From Scortum barcoo (lineage: Eukaryota > Chordata > Actinopteri > Centrarchiformes > Terapontidae): 64,000 nucleotides of DNA. The translations under genes were made by a program, and so were the position numbers. The DNA lies in contig CM041553.1 in the NCBI GenBank assembly GCA_023238725.1, forward strand, positions 10,191,001-10,255,000, written 5' to 3'. Position 1 is the stretch's first letter, and each line of letters starts with the position of its first letter. The notes below the pieces were generated by a model, which saw nothing but the letters and a program-made list of their open reading frames with translations, was not told where the DNA came from and ran no database searches. Below, piece by piece: positions 1 to 15,495 of this stretch.

Positions 1-3
1 TTT

Positions 4-7
<4 letters not shown>

Positions 8-37
<30 letters not shown>

Positions 38-206
38 CACACACACACACACTCTAAAACACACATACACATATACATATGTCCACAGATGTACCCTCAC
101 ATACACAGAGATACACACTCATACACAGACAAGACAAACACAAAAAGAGCAAACTTAGTAAGGTAAACACACACACATCATTGCACATGCAGTTGGAAAT
201 ACATAT

Positions 207-238
<32 letters not shown>
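8..238. repeat. (TC)n and (AC)n microsatellites
   Basis: TC run at 8-34, AC runs at 35-53 and 207-238, with imperfect ACAC-rich sequence between. The short Val/Cys or Thr/His open frames here are translations of the repeat. Confidence 0.95.
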
Positions 239-243
<5 letters not shown>

Positions 244-3200
244 TACACAGTCCCTCCACAGCCCAAATCCTCTCCGGCTTGTTTAGAAAAACCCACTGCT
301 TTCCAGTAAATCCTGAATAAGCTAATCCCGGAACATCAACAAATGCAATTTTCAGCTTAGCATAAAACACATGCAAATGGAAGGCAACCTCTCCTCGCCC
401 TCAGTGTGAGAATGTGTGTGAGCAGGTGGGTGTGTGTGTTTTATAACGCCAGGGGTACAGTCAGGTAGAAATGAGGGAGCACAGATGAGGAGGCGGACGA
501 GGTTAAAAAGGTCAGTCATGTTAGTTTCCAAGCTTGGGTAAAAAGCAGAGCGGAGAACAATTCCAAGTCTGGCTCAAATAACAGCGGCTGTTGACGCGTG
601 CGCTCTCCATGTCTCAGAGTCGGCGAGGTCTGAAGCACTGCTACCCCGTTATAAAATACTTCTGCAGAGACCATGACAAAGGCAGACAGACGCTGAAAGA
701 AATTTTCCTTTTTGAGAAAAATATCAGGTAGGTAGAGTTACAGAAAGCACAGAGAATAACTGGGGGATGAATCCGAAACATTAAGGTAGCTTTCAGATGG
801 CAGCGTTTGCTGACTGACTGCCTCCACACTTATACAGTATACATATGAAGGAAATATTTCAGGCTGGTCTCTTTCTGAACACACATTTTGATCACCTCTA
901 TGCCGTTCATTTATTAACTATCAATTATAAAGAAGTCCTCATCCATTCTTTTTCATACTGCAAACTCGATCCTTTCCCAGAACATGTTCACAGATATGCA
1001 ACCTTGACTGGCTGCTGGTCGTCACATATTGCAAAGAATCACGAACCTGCTCCAATGTAATTGATAATTAGAGTCTTTTTTCCACCTCGCTTGTCTCTCG
1101 TCTGTGGAAGGAAACCAAGGTGAAGGCAAGAATGAAAAGCTAACTCTGTGCAGGAATCAGACTGTGGAGAATGCAATGTTACACGAGTACAAAATGTGCA
1201 GGATAAATAAACTCCTGCAGTGGCTGCTGGTGCGAGTGACCCCAGACTTCTCCATCTACAGCAGTACATCAGTAGAGAATGGCTCAGTGCGACAGTGCTT
1301 TTGCATTATTTTCTCAGTCTGGAGTCAGCGTTTCGCTCACCAACACAAACTGAATGAAATCATATTTCAAATGGACACTGCAGGTGTAAAGAAATGTGTG
1401 TTATTATTATTATATTAGTGACCACGAACACGCGTATGTTCCAGGGTGTGAGCGTCACTGTCTTCCACGGTTATATCAACACACGCACATGTGAGAAACA
1501 TTAATCATTAGCCGCACCATATGGTGTCCACGTTGATCGAATTCCCCTGACAGACAGGGCACCTTACTCGGACGGGAGGACACACACGTCCACATGAGAG
1601 CGTGCGCACACACATTCTCTCTCTCTCTCACACACACACAAAGGTGAACTCACACGATCCTTACACCCAACAGGAAACTCAACTCTAACACAAATTCTCC
1701 TTGCTGCCACCTTTAGGTTCTAGTTTTTCTGCAGATGTGCTGCTCTCGTTGCCAACAGTTGTAAACAAGAAGGGGAATAAACTAGAGCTGATGTTTCTTT
1801 TCCCTCACTGAAAACTGCGTTTGTGTTTTTTCTGCCACACTCTCTTGGAAAACATTAGACCAATGCAGATATAAAATGTTTATAAAAGAGAAATAAAAAA
1901 AACACAACACAGGAAGTTTTCAAAAGTAATGAGTGCTATACATAATGTGTCTACTACTCTGCCTCTCATAGTAAGAACATCTGGAATTTGAATATTTCTC
2001 AGCTTTTACTTTTCAGAAAAACACAAACAAACACTCTAAGGAAAATACAGAAGAAACCTATATTTGAGCAAAAAAAAAATCACACTGTCCAGCAGCTGTG
2101 TAACAGCTTGTGCTTGACTCGTGCTTTATGCACATAACTGCAACCCAGAACATCTTCATACAGCAGCTTCAGATCCATGTATTATCCACTTAGGCGTGCA
2201 ACCAACTGTATCCGCGGTATTCAGCCACAGCAACACAGGCACTGATGGTGGAGGATGGAGGACTGCTGCCGCTTCTGATTGGCTGCTGGTGTAGAAAAGA
2301 TGTGACTGCCAACGCACACAGGAGCTTTGGTGATGGCTGACAGCACGTTAGTAAAATGCTGGCAGGAAATAATCAACTCAACTCTTGAACTCAGGTTTTC
2401 AAGTCATTTCTAACATAGTTTATTTCCTAGTTAGGAACCAACTTCATATCTCTGTCTTTCCTCACACACAACAGTACACACACAGCTCGTTTTGTTCCGC
2501 CAGGCACGCAGATTATTCAAACTTAGATACATACATACACACGAGCACGCAGAACTGAAGCGCGCTCACATATTTCAAGAGGAGCATTTGAGGGGATTTT
2601 CCTGTGATGCAGCTGCATTGCATGTTCAATCTGGGACAAACCCACGCGTGTGCACAGACACACATGAACAATACAAAACGATCGCTCTTGTTCAGCCAGA
2701 TGCCCCGCTGAGAGCCTCGCCACAAAGTCACAGCTAAATGTGGAAATCTCCCTCTGCTTTTAGACTCAGTAGCATTTGCGCGCTATTTGGCACTGGGCTG
2801 AATGAAATATGAGTTGATACTTTTTTTTTTTTCCCTTTAACCTTCTTTGTTTTCTCACAATACACCCATAACCTCTGCTTCCTGTGATATTACAGTTTTT
2901 CTCAGTTGCAAAGACACTCTCAATGAAACCGGGATCCACTTGATCTTCATCGTCACCTTCTTAGCACAAAACATGCATAATTATGAATCTCTAACGCTGC
3001 AGTGCAAAACTCCTCTGCACAACTCTTCAAGCAGCTACCAGTCCTTATCCTAGTCCCTGTGACTGAAAGAGAAACTCCACATAGTCCCAAACAATCACAA
3101 ACTGGTCTGGATTCTGCCTCGTGTTCCTCCAAGTATCTCACAGGTCATCAAGGACTGAAAATAGGTGCTGAGTATTATATGACCTAATTAGGCATTTATG

Positions 3201-6200
3201 CAGTTTATTTTTTTTGGATATAGATGTAGAAGAATGCAGCAGTTTTAATTTAGTGTAATTTTGTGTGATATTAGATATTAGAGAACCATTTTACAATCGT
3301 TTGTAGAGGATTCATGTATTTTGAAAGATGAGTTCATTGGATGCATTTTGTGTGGCAGCGATGAAAAGTGAAATCTGCTGTGCTGACTGGGAAGAGTTTT
3401 GAAAAAGGTAATAATTGTAAAAAACGGGCATATTGTCAGTGAAATATTATTAACTCAGCGGTGCCTCATACATGGAGCTCATTACAGTTATTTATTTAAT
3501 CTGAAGGGCAAATTTGTCCTCCTAATTAATAGAAAAACCAAACACATTCTTTTATTGAGTTATTTAAGCTCACTTTGCGGACAGGTAAATCTTGTTGGGT
3601 GTCTGACTGACAACTCAGTTATGGGAGTAGCTGCTTGTTTGTCCCACCTCAGGTTTTCCAAGGCCCTTCACACAATTAGGAGTTTATTTCTCCAGTAAAT
3701 CCAAATCCACACTTCAAAATATTGCCTCTTTAGGTTTCTTAAAATGTGTTCCCTTTTTGTTAAAGTTACGATAAACAGTTTGATAATTTCATCTAAATGA
3801 ACTAGTTGTCATTGTCGTGTTTTTTCATGAAAATATTTGGGTTGATGAGTTGTTTGTGTTGAAATTATGGAAAGTGTCTGATGCGGATGACCCAAACGAT
3901 GTCACAATTCAGCTTTCATTTTACTAAATATCAACTCTACATTATATTCAATAAGTGTAAATGAAGTTGTTATTTCTCATATTATTGTTATTTCTCACTC
4001 TCGCGATGCAAAAGTAAACCCAAATCCTGTTTTTGTGACAGGTTCTACATTTAGTGCTTGCAGGTCTGAGTGTGTTATTCCATGTGTGCATATGTGTGTG
4101 CTAATATACACTGTATACACGCATTATAGAGAGTGTGTACTATTAAGTGTATCTTTATCTAAATGGATATGCACGTGTCTGTGTGTGTGTGTGTGTGTGT
4201 GACCCGGCTTGTGCTTAGGCCTAGTTAAACAGAAATAGCTACAAGAGCAATAACATCCCCAGCTAAGCGGCAAGGGATTCAATTCCCGAGTCATTTTACA
4301 AAAGCGTGGTGTGATTGAGTCGGCCTGCCCATTGAATTCAGTATTTAATTTCCTCAAGGTCCCAAGAGCCGTGTCTCTGTTTCCAATTTCTCCTCCTCAT
4401 GAGATCAGGATGGGGGGACTAAATGAAGGGCTTTCTCTTTCTTTTCCTTCCTTTTTTGGTCCAGCGTTTTCCTTCATTGTGAAATGCTGAATGCTCAGGG
4501 TTGGATAGGAGGGGACAGGTTAATGAATGTTCTTGCTGTAGCAACGCTTTCCATTATCATCATTTCTCTCTCACCTCTGGCCTCTCCTGCAGCCTTTATC
4601 AGCTTGATTCCTTGTTTGTTTTTCTCCTGCCATCTCTCATGCTGTCACTCTCTCCGCTCTCACACATTTCCTGTAAATCCTGATTTTGCTATCTTTTTGC
4701 ACACTGTAGAGTAAAAACAACACACATTGACACACATTGCCATGTCATCACCTCTTAACATGATATAGCGAGCATGTTAGCAAACATTTGCTTTACACAT
4801 CAAACAGTTTGTCCATCTGATGAAGTCCAAATTTCACTCTCCTCTAGCTGTGTGTCCTGTCTTTATCAGTTCCTAACATCTGTCTCTCTAGCAGCCAGAT
4901 GCTCTACTATGTCTATTGGAGTGAATATGTTTATTTATGTTTTAGAGCTTTTTCACTGAAAACAGCCACTGTTGCAGATGCAAATTACACTATGAGAGTG
5001 ATGTGAATGAAGCCGAACCGTAAAGTGGAGGAGCCTTTCAGCTAAACAATGAGCTGAGACTCGTGACAAGGGTCCATGAAGCCGCGGGGAGTCGAGGCAA
5101 TCTATGTCAGTTCATGACTACAGACGACCCCTTTCACACTATTTGATACATTGTCATTGTAAAAATATATTATTATAGATTATAATTGCTTTAACTGCAA
5201 TGGCAGTTTTAAAGGCTCCACTGCAGACAAGGGAATTTCCCACCATTCCACAGAAAACTAAAATCTACAAATAAATCAAAAAGTAGAAAAGTAGAAAAAA
5301 TGTTGACAAACAAAGTTTTGAACTGCTGGTGCCATATAAGTAAAACTTGATACAATAATGACATGATCACCGGTGTGATGCAACAGATATATAAAACAAC
5401 AAACTCTTGAACTCACCCCAAAGAGAAATTTGTCTAAACACCTTCTGCAGCACATTGGAAGCATCTGAAATCACTGTTTGCTTCACCTAGAATTTGTTTG
5501 TGTAATGAAAAGGCTTTTTGGGAAGACGGCAGCCAACTCTCTGCATTTAGAGAGTGAGCAGAAGTGTTTTAAAACCTGAACAAGCCACATTTCCTGTCTA
5601 CATAATTACAAAAACAGAAGATTAGTCCTCATAAAATTACTCAAGCACATCAGGCGCATTTGAAGACGGCAGTAGTACATCCACTCAAGTGCATCTCCCA
5701 GAGTAGTTGTAGCTATTTAGCAAGATGCTCTGAGAGTGTGATTTCATTTTGTGGTTCAGGAATGTTGTTGGCACTAAAAAGGCCTTTCCATTTGTGTTTG
5801 TATTTAAAAAAAAAAACAAAGAAAGTTTTCGTACTTTTGCAAAACATTCACTCATTTATTGTATCAAGGTTGGCAAAATGCAGCAGAGAGGGAAAAAAAA
5901 TCTAATTAACAGAGTGGCTTGATTTTAAAAAGATGAAAAACATCTGGCGCAATCTTTTGATGCTGAAGTCGCATACCACTTAAAGCTTGCTTTACAGGAT
6001 AAAAGATGCACACAGATAAAAGCAAACATTTTTGTCTTTATTGGAGGGGATGTTCTCAGTGTGCCTCCAGTCAATAGTATTGACCAAATGCCAGATGACT
6101 GCTAATGAACCAAAGATGAAAACACAAATGGCTATTCAATCACCAGAGGATGTACTTGAAATGCATCACAACCCCTTTTACGTAGCCTGAAAAATTGATT

Positions 6201-7417
6201 CAAACTCCACAGGATATACCTGATTCCTTGAATCATGTCATTACCCATCCATACGCATGCATGGATAATTGGTATTCAATTGCAATACATAGTAACCGAG
6301 TTACAAGTGCCACAGAGCAAATTATAACCACATTAAAACCCAGGAACAGAGGCACAAACAAACCCCATGGAAGGTGAGTAATTTGATAAGAAGAAACTGT
6401 TTTAATATCACCTTTATTCCTCTGCTGCTTTGATACTTCAGACAAAGGGACAAAGCAGCAACAAAAAGCAAGCACCCCGAGGGCTGCTTATTTAACAAAC
6501 AATCCCTATTTTGTAGTTTATATGACCTCCTGGAGAGATAAATGATAAAATGATAAATGACGAGATCTGAAGGTCGGTATCACAATTCAACCTGTGACCC
6601 CTGGGGTGAATCACAGGGAGAGCCCCGCACCAAGCCTCTGCGGTTTTAAAAATGAAAGGGGAAATTGGGTGTCAGAGTGAACAGAGAATTCAATTTTCCC
6701 TCCAACATGACATTTTACTACAGGGGCAGGGGATTGAGCTGGCTCAATTACAACAAAGCAACAAAGAATCAAAGAAAAAGGAAGAAATCCCATGAGCAAT
6801 ACTGAGTAATTTATTTATTTATTTTTTTGTTTTCTTTTTTTTATTTTTCCAGGTGAGAAATATCAGTTGCATGCAAGTATGATCATGTTTGGAAAAAAAA
6901 AGCTTTTACATGGAGCACGGAAGGCTAGTATAATATATGCAAAAAGACACAAATGTTAAGCACAACTGCCATAATGTAGTTGCCATACTGTATGCAATGA
7001 GCTTGTGCGTATAATCACTTACATATAGAAAAAAAAATCTGAATAAAGGGAATCAGATGGGGTGTTGCATTTCAAAGTCTGGAAATTTCTTGGCTGAGCT
7101 ATTGTAGCCCACTGCAACCAATGGATTAAATGCTTTCTCACACATATGCAAATGACATGGAACAGACACATTATAGTAGCCTTTGTGTTTTTCTGTTGTT
7201 GTTGTGTTAGTCCTTGCATTTCCTCACAGCTTGTGCTCGAGGAATATTACTCTACTACAAACAACACATACAATAAAGAAGCAACAGTCCATTAAAATGT
7301 GTGTTTATCATTTACAGTTCCATTCATAGTCATTCAGCTGTTTGCAGTTTAATTTTATTATTAGTGTTTACAGGCACCTACTTAGCTAAAGTTTGTGAGA
7401 TTAAAAACAAATGTATA
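239..7417. other. No supported gene; AT-rich noncoding sequence
   Basis: Only short open frames with no recognisable domain and no exon set with matching phases. Contains a short (GT)n at 4183-4200 and poly-A/poly-T runs. Confidence 0.6.
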
Positions 7418-7419
7418 TA

Positions 7420-7972
7420 CACTACAGGCCAAAAGTTTGGAAGCAAGATCAAATTTGTACAACAAAGTTCATTAGTTTCATTGGTATACTTTGCAACAAA
7501 ATAAACATAATTATTATATCAAGATTAACTTATCAGAAGACATTACTGCATCTTGCAAATCCTCTTTCATTGTATCGTTCTTTCCTCAATGTACAAATCT
7601 GTACTCTTGTTTCTTTACTCAGTTCAGCTTGCTTCTTTGTAGCCATTTCTGCAGTAGTTTGTCAGAGATTTGAACGCAGTTGAGATTTATTGGGATTTTT
7701 GTATGCAGACTCTCAAAAGCCAAAGAGTTAAAGTGAATAATGCAAACTGTGATTTGTTTTTTTTAACTTTTGCACTGAAGTTGTGACTCTTGCAAATCTT
7801 TCTTGACCCTAAAACTAAGCCCTTCTTTTCTTTTGTTGACATTTATTCAGCAATGGTCTGGTAACATCAATGTATACCTAAAGGTAAATTCGAGGAAAAT
7901 GGTGCATATCAATGAAAGCAAAGTCTGATCATGCAGTAAATACATCCCAAAATACATATAACTCATTTTTTA

Positions 7973-8003
<31 letters not shown>

Positions 8004-8098
8004 TTTAAGAAAGGTATTTTTTAACAGAAACTTGAAGTTGCTCCAAATGTTTGGCCTGTATATTGGCCTTGCTTCTTTCAAACTTTTGGCCTGTAGTG
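7420..8098. mobile_element. Non-autonomous Tc1/mariner-like element, 679 bp
   Basis: Inverted ends CACTACAGGCCAAAAGTTTG at both sides, flanked by TA dinucleotides (7418-7419 and 8099-8100), as for Tc1/mariner. The inside has no transposase frame and holds an (ATT)n run at 7973-8001. Confidence 0.8.
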
Positions 8099-8100
8099 TA

Positions 8101-11100
8101 TATATGTAAAACACAGCCATCATTCAAAAAAGAAAGAAAAACACTTCTTTCTAGTGCCTTGACTTTGTCCTAACTCTTGAGAACCCCCCGCTATTTTCTG
8201 TGATACCACAGTACTTTTCTGTGATAAAATAAAATGCACACTTATTATAATAACTGTTGATAGAATAATACTATTGCTTCTGTCAAACACTTTGGCTGTT
8301 TTTTTTTTTTGTTTTTTGTTTTTGCATAAGTACAATACTAATAAAGTCCTTAATAAATAATAACATTATTTTATTGAAAATATATGACCTCTGAAGCAAG
8401 GCAGGCATGTTGCTTGAAAAGAACGTAATTTAAAAAACATATCAGCTAATTACAATTCATAATTTTGTACCAGACATGATTTAGTTTTAAAAAACCCAGG
8501 TTTGTGACAGATATTCTTATTGATGGAGGAGAAGGGTGAATAATATTTCCTCTCTTATTATAAGGAAGCCTCTAAGTGTCATATCATGATAGCAATTAGA
8601 TTTATAGCCAGCTCATTATCTTTTGTCACGACAGAGGGATTTAGTGAAAACAGCAGAAAATAAATACCCGGTTTTCACCAGAATTGCAAAAAAATATATA
8701 TTATCTGTATATACTGACCATATGACAGAAAAGTACCTGCTGCTCCTTTTTGATGAAGATGAAGATATTTAATTGAAATGTGCTAAGTTTAGGTTTTAAC
8801 AAGTTTAAACAACAAACTGTTTCTAGTCATGTTTCTATCATGTAAGCTTTCTCTGGGCTTGAATTTTAGGACATTTCACAAAGGTAATGAGATCAAGTAG
8901 TTAATTTAATGAGTCCAACACAGATGTGAGGAACTTCAAACTCTGAAACTCTCTCCATTACTACTCCAGACACCTGAAAGCTTATGCAGCCGCACCCCCC
9001 CCCCAAGCAGCCCTCTCTGTGATATCATTATCTTTCTCCAGTGAAGGTGAGTTTAAAGTGCCATATTATCACATGACAAACGGTGCATGGGGACAGGCTT
9101 AGTCATGGGCGGCGTCAGAGGGAACCACATTTGGGCTTTGATAGCTGCTGACGGTTTGAACTTCAGAAAAAGATTGAGGGAGCGATGTGTTTCCGTGATG
9201 TCGATTCATAGCTTCCAGGATCTGGTTGAGAAACCCATTGTGTGAGATGCATAACTGGCTAATGCATCTGCAGAACCCAGGGTGGCAAGGGAAGATAATT
9301 GGATGATATGACTTTGAAAGTAGCTGTAATTGGCTAACATCGGAAATGCAACTCAGGGCGGCCAGATTGTAATTGTTAGCTTTGACTTTAGAGCCATGGG
9401 CAGGGGGTGGAAAGTAATTAGCTTAAGGCACTTTAGAACCCTAGGTGTGCTCGTAAGCTGGTCAATTTGATTTCAGAGTGGAAATTGGAAAGGTTTTTAA
9501 TTGGCTAAAGTCTTGCTCCATGTGAAGTACAGTACGACAATACTAGGCACTGCTTTGTGGTGAATGTTGATCGGAACCTCTCTTGCCCACTATTACATCA
9601 ATAGTGTGTCTCATTAGAGTCAATAGGTTTGCCAATCTCACTCAGTCTTAGTTTCAGAGGAGGGCTGTTCTCTCATTGGCCCTAATTGTGGTTCATGCAA
9701 ATGTTGACTGAAGTAAATTAATGCCAGTATTACTGGCTCAGTGAAAGATAACAGTAAACATCCCACAGTACTCCCGCTGATTAAAAAGAAAGCTTTGCCT
9801 CTAAAGTTTACCACGCAGGTGATCAACAAGCTGCCAGATCTTTAAAGCACTTCATTTCAAAAGGTACAACTGAAAGTGAGTGCACTGATAAAGTTGTCTG
9901 CAATCTCTTTTTGTGCAGGAAAACAGTGAGTGTGCACAGCTACAGTAAGTTGAACGAGGAGGTGTGCTGGATCTCTACAACACACAGTTTGGGTAATGAT
10001 TTTACCAATCATCCTTCCCAGAAGTGAACTGCCATCTTTTAAGTACCAGAGCATACACGTGCATGTGTGCATGTGTATGGTTTGTGGATATTTAATTACA
10101 TGATTGTAAACTTTTACCATTTTACTGCTAAGCATGTTCTACTGCTTCTTCATCTTCACATTTACATGAACCAGTTGTAGACTGGAGAAAAATGTATTTA
10201 ATTGACTGTGCTGCTCAGCCTATCAGCAGCTACTGACAACTTTTAAGGTGTAACGTTTTCTTGCATTATAATCAGTGCTTAAGTTGACACTGTGAGTCAG
10301 TCAGAATACTTTAAATGTCGATATGCCAACTGACCATTACATTAGTCTTTATTGTTTTTGCATAACATATGTTTCAGTAATGACTCAATGTCCAAGCACT
10401 GTGAATTTCAACCGTGTGATGCGAACTGCGAATATTCTTTGTCTCACTTGGAGAGGAAATGTAGTGGAGTGTCATTCAGGTTCGCAGCACTATGTCTAGG
10501 GCTCTTCAAAATGTACCTGACTAATTTGAATTGTTTGATTTGTTTGTTTCTTGACAAACTATCTATCACACATATTGCAATATCTCATCTCTCTCAATTA
10601 CTTTTGTGATTTCGCAGTTATCAAAAGCGACAGCACCGATAGCTGGAGCACTAAGAAATATGAAATCCTTAAAGTGGCATTTCTTTTATGCCAGTCAACT
10701 TTCCTGTGTCCAGAGGTCCTTATTTCTTTCAGTTCAACATGTTCTGCAAACAGCTTCTTATTGACTCATGTCACTCCAGAGGCAAAATCTTTTCTCCACT
10801 TAAGATTAATATACTTTGCAGTGTGGTTATATTTTTAATGACACTTTGAAGGAGTGGCATATTTTAGGAGCATCTTATGAAGGAAAGATGGAAGGAGCTT
10901 GACATTCACACAAACACACACACACACACTACTCTATATGCCGCTGTTATAAATGTCTCAAGCCCTCTGCCTAGGGAAAGATGTAAGAACTTATAAACTA
11001 CTACTTTGTTGCACTACAGAAGCTCAAATCTATAGACACAACATGCATTAAAAGACACATACACTCAGTACAAACAATGCTACCCCATATATTTAAGGCA

Positions 11101-14100
11101 GTTAAACAAACTTTCCCCAGAGTTGTGAGCTGTTTGAGTTAGGAGGATGGTAACACCTGACTCTAAATTCTACACCGCACTCCACCGGAGGAAAGCTGTG
11201 GCCTCCTGATGAACATGATGATTTCCCGTCGGCTGTGGATTGACTGGGTACGCGTGTTTATGTTTTAAAGTCTGTCTGCTTTATTACTTTAGTGAAGCAA
11301 CCTCAGGATTCATACTGTGTGATGGGTGGAGTGGAGGGGTGACAAGCTCATATGACTCACGCTCCTCCAAAGCACATTTTCAAAACAAATTCTCCTAGCA
11401 CACAAAGTCTAGGAATCATATAAGAAACATAATAAGTAGCCTATAGGTTCAATTGATCAAACACATTTGTTATGAAGTTGAAAAAAAAAGCTTTTCATCA
11501 GTACTGTCCCTGTGAGCATTACATTTACTTCTGCTACTGAGTCCAAAAGAAAGTGCAATTGCCTCAGTATAGTAAGTGTAAGTGCTAAAATCTATACCCT
11601 TGAACTTCAGGAGTTTGGTTTTTCTCACAGCCATCAGTTGATGCACTGTAAGAAAATCAAATTTTTATAGCTAAAGGGAGATCAAAGATGTACCGAGAAA
11701 GAAAACGACATGCAACGAGTAAATCTCAGAAAAATGTCAGCAGACACACATGGATTCTCTCTGTAAAAAAAAGAAGGGCTGACTTGGACCGTGAGCGAGG
11801 CTTCTCCAAAATCGAGTAACAACGACAGCAAGATCACCCCTTGATTTACAGCTTGGATTTTGGCGCAGCTAATAGTAGCTTTTTTTGTATGGTGACAAAT
11901 CCAGCAGCAGAGAGGATCTTCTCCCAGTAGACTCCTTACGCCTCTTTAAACAGAGGCCGACGAGCTCCTATTTCTGAAGTTTAACTTGCTAATGAAAGTA
12001 CCTTTCAATTACACACCGAATGAGAACCTACATTCGTAAAAGTTTGGGCATAGACCAAAGGGCTCCAAAGCCATTAAAGACCCTACACAGCCTTGGTGCA
12101 CCAACCTAGGAGTTTTCATTAATGTTAGGCCTCTTTTCAGGACTGTGTACAGTCTGTACTTGATTGACCTCCCTCACTCTCCTGTCCGTTTTGTTGCATC
12201 TGCTACCAACTTACGTGATATGATATGATAAGATAGGGCACATGGTCGTGACCTGAGACTAATAAGAGGTAAAGTCATGTGTTCAGAAGACAGGGGTCAT
12301 ATGGCATATCCACAAGCTGTTTCCATCGCACTCTTTTCGCCATTTGTCCGATTTGCCATGGACAGAGGGTACCTCTACCTCAACTTTTCTAAAAACTTTC
12401 TACAGACAAAACCAGCTCAGATTGCAGTGTGTGTGTGTGTGTGTGTGTGTATGAGAGAGAGGAGTGAGAGTTGGCTAATCCTTTTCACTTAGCAGCAGAG
12501 TGTCATTGACTGTCATTGACAACAGAGCAGATACCCCAGGCCACCGCACTCTTCCCCCGGTGGCCGATGTACACAACTGTAACAGTAACAACAATAACAT
12601 CGACATCAAGCTGCTCTCGCTCTCTGAGTCTGACAAGAACAGCTACTGGAGGGCATTCCCGCCGCCAAGGTGACTTCTGCTGCCCGTGTGTGCGTGTGTG
12701 TGTGTGTGACAAATTGTAAGCCTTGAAAAAAAAAAAGAGAGATTGAAAAAGACAGACATTGATTAAAAAAAAACACCAACAACCTGCGACGTACATCAGT
12801 TCCTTGATTTGTTTCATTACTTATTCATTTATGACCTGCTGCAAAACTTTTTTTTTCCTCCAGCCATCAAGCCATCAGTCTATTAAACCATGTAGGCATT
12901 TTGTTAAATTGTTATAATTGTTGCAGCCCCATCTAGCCAAATTTGACAAACAGCAAGATGTAGTAACACTATTTCCACAATTGCCTATGACTAATGTAAT
13001 GACTAATGGCATGAAAGGCCTTTTATTCGCTAAATGTACTGTCAAATAAATGATGGTGCTTTCACTCAGTAGACATATAACTAATTGTGACTGATATTCC
13101 TTATAAAAATGTCATTATTATGTGTCAAACTTCTGCTCTACGACTATTTTCATTCGACCAGTGTAACTTATCACATAGCAGCCAGCCGGCAGAGGTTTTG
13201 GCCGCAGATCGGCCTGGTCCTTATTTCAGCCCGGCCTACAGATTTCTGATAGCTCCCCTTGTATGATAATAAATATAATACAATAAAAATGCTGTCAATG
13301 AAAAGAGATTAAATTCAGCTTCTATAGTCAGGGTTCCATTAAAACCTAATAACATTTTGACAAAATTTCCATAAATTATAGCTATCCACTACCATTAAGC
13401 TAATATCATGGGTGCATTTAGATAGACTGATGGTTCTAATTCTTCAGGTGGGTACCTTTATTATTATTATTATTATTATTATTATTGCTATTGTCAAAGT
13501 TTTGATAATAATGGGTGTTTAAACAGTCTAGTAAGACACATGCTAGATGAGCATCTCTCTACCAAACACCAACATTTGCACTTGTTTGAGCTCTCTTCTC
13601 TTTGAATTTTGTTGGCTTGTTTAGGTCACCTGTATGTCTGCACTTGCACCGGGACAGCTTCGGTGACAGAACAGCAATACAGCGAGCAATGAATGTGCAA
13701 TACAAATGATTGTACACAATACACTGGCTAAGTAGGTTAGTGGGTAGCCGTCTTCCTTCCTCATTCTGTTTATCTGTTTCTCTGACCTGAAATGTCTAAA
13801 TTTAGAGTCAGGCTTTGTTCTACTGATGTTGACTGGCAGTCAGTAATACAAAATAAAGGTTGAGATGTGTCAGAATGCCCTGTCCCTGTTCAGGCTCCTG
13901 TCATCTCTTGGCCTCCATCTTTCTCTCATAGCCCAGGAAAAGACTCTAAAAGAAATTAAACTTGCAAAGCTCTCCAACCGCTACTTCAAGGCTTTACTAT
14001 GAGTATACTATTAGTATAAATACTACTGGAGTCTACAATAGTCAGTGCGACACAAGTTCGGTTTGTTTAGCATTTATGACAGATGAAGAGAGTCACAACC

Positions 14101-14460
14101 AAAGCAGACAAAAAGCAAACACAACTTTGTTGAAGTGATCTAAAAAAGAAACGATCACGTGGCATTTGGCATTTAGCTGCTGCTACATAAACCGAGTGAT
14201 ATGTGTCATTATTCTGTGATGTCCAGGATGTCTATTTCTATAGACCAGCTGTTTCCCCTTTCATTCAGCCTTTATGCTAAGCAAGGCTAACCGTGCCCTG
14301 TCTCAAGCTTCACACTTAATGGACAGATATGAGAATTTTTCCACTTTTTTGCGAAATGTCAAACTGATGCTGAGATTGTGGGTTCATTGCTGTTTTTATT
14401 AAAGACTGTAGGCCTCAAGATGGGCACAATGCCTATGATACAAAACATGACAGTGACAGT
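8101..14460. other. No supported gene; noncoding sequence
   Basis: Short unrelated open frames, a (GT)n run at 12427-12450 and the TGTCATTGAC direct repeat at 12501-12520. The longest open frame (minus strand, 14433-14852) is hydrophobic and low-complexity and overlaps likely repeat sequence. Confidence 0.55.
13458..13487. repeat. (TTA)n microsatellite
   Basis: About ten TTA units in noncoding sequence. Confidence 0.9.
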
Positions 14461-14469
14461 GACAAGAAG

Positions 14470-14560
14470 TTATTTAATAACTTTATTATTATAGCACACT
14501 CCATATAAAGATTCAAACCAAAGTGTTTCACAGAAAAGAGGATTAAAAACAAAGTGGGTA
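14470..14560. repeat. Possible dispersed repeat overlapping the gene 1 3' region
   Basis: AACTTTATTATTATAGCAC followed by AAAGTGTTTCACAGAAAAGA resembles a common fish repeat (ACTTTATT..AGCAC..AAAGTGCTTTACA). The minus-strand AATAAA in it could serve as poly(A) signal for gene 1. No second copy of comparable length was seen in the window. Confidence 0.3.
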
Positions 14561-15495
14561 ACAAACAGTATAATCTATGTAACATCCTGCAAGTTAAAAA
14601 AAATCTAATAAGTAATGACTTAATACAAAGATTTTGTGTCTCAAAGTGAGCATGTAAAAATAAATGTCCTGTATCATGTAACTGTAATAAATGATTAAAT
14701 AAAAAGAGAACAGTCAACAGAAGGGCGAGCTCGCATTGAAGTAAAAGTTCAAAAGAAGGCACAAATGACTTTAAGCTTATGTCAATAATAGCTTTGGGAG
14801 ACAAGTCTCCCTCCTCATACATGATGATAGCAAAGCCTCCCCCACACCACAAACAACAGCTTTACATACTAGATGGCAGCATCCATTTCCTGTTCAATGA
14901 CTCACTGAAAAAACTTCCTGTTAGTTGGTTTTGCTTTGTGCTTGTATGTGTGTGCATGTGTGTGTGTGTAAGTAGAAAACAGACAAGGGGCAAGAAGAAA
15001 GGGAAACAGACTGAAAGAAAAAAAAGTGTTGCATATCACTTGCTAAAGAGTGAAATATTCCAAGGTCAGTTACACAGCCTCAAGGGTGGGTCATTTTACA
15101 CAACTTCTCTTGTCCAATAAGCTCTGAGCAGGTGCTAGTTTGGATACTTGGATACAGGAGAGTAACATTTTAAATAACGACTTTTATAAAACTCTATCAG
15201 TAAAAAAAAAAATCATATATACATGTATAACTTTGTTGAAAAATGAAATAACAAATTACTTTGTCATTTGTTCTTTTGACTGTACTTAGTTACAACATTG
15301 AATACTCATGAACCATCCACTGTCACTGAACAAATGAAAATATTAATATATAACACTGAAGGAGACTGAAGGAGGAATTTACAGTATTATTAATACAAGG
15401 GGATTCTCCACACATACAGTAAATCATTTTATATTACATTAGATCTCCATTCAAATCTTTATGTTCTTTTTTTATCCATTTTGTTCACAGTGAGT

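Noticed and set aside
14433..14852. 139-codon hydrophobic minus-strand open frame
   Set aside because: Leu/Phe-rich translation of AT-rich sequence, overlapping a likely repeat, with no exon partners.
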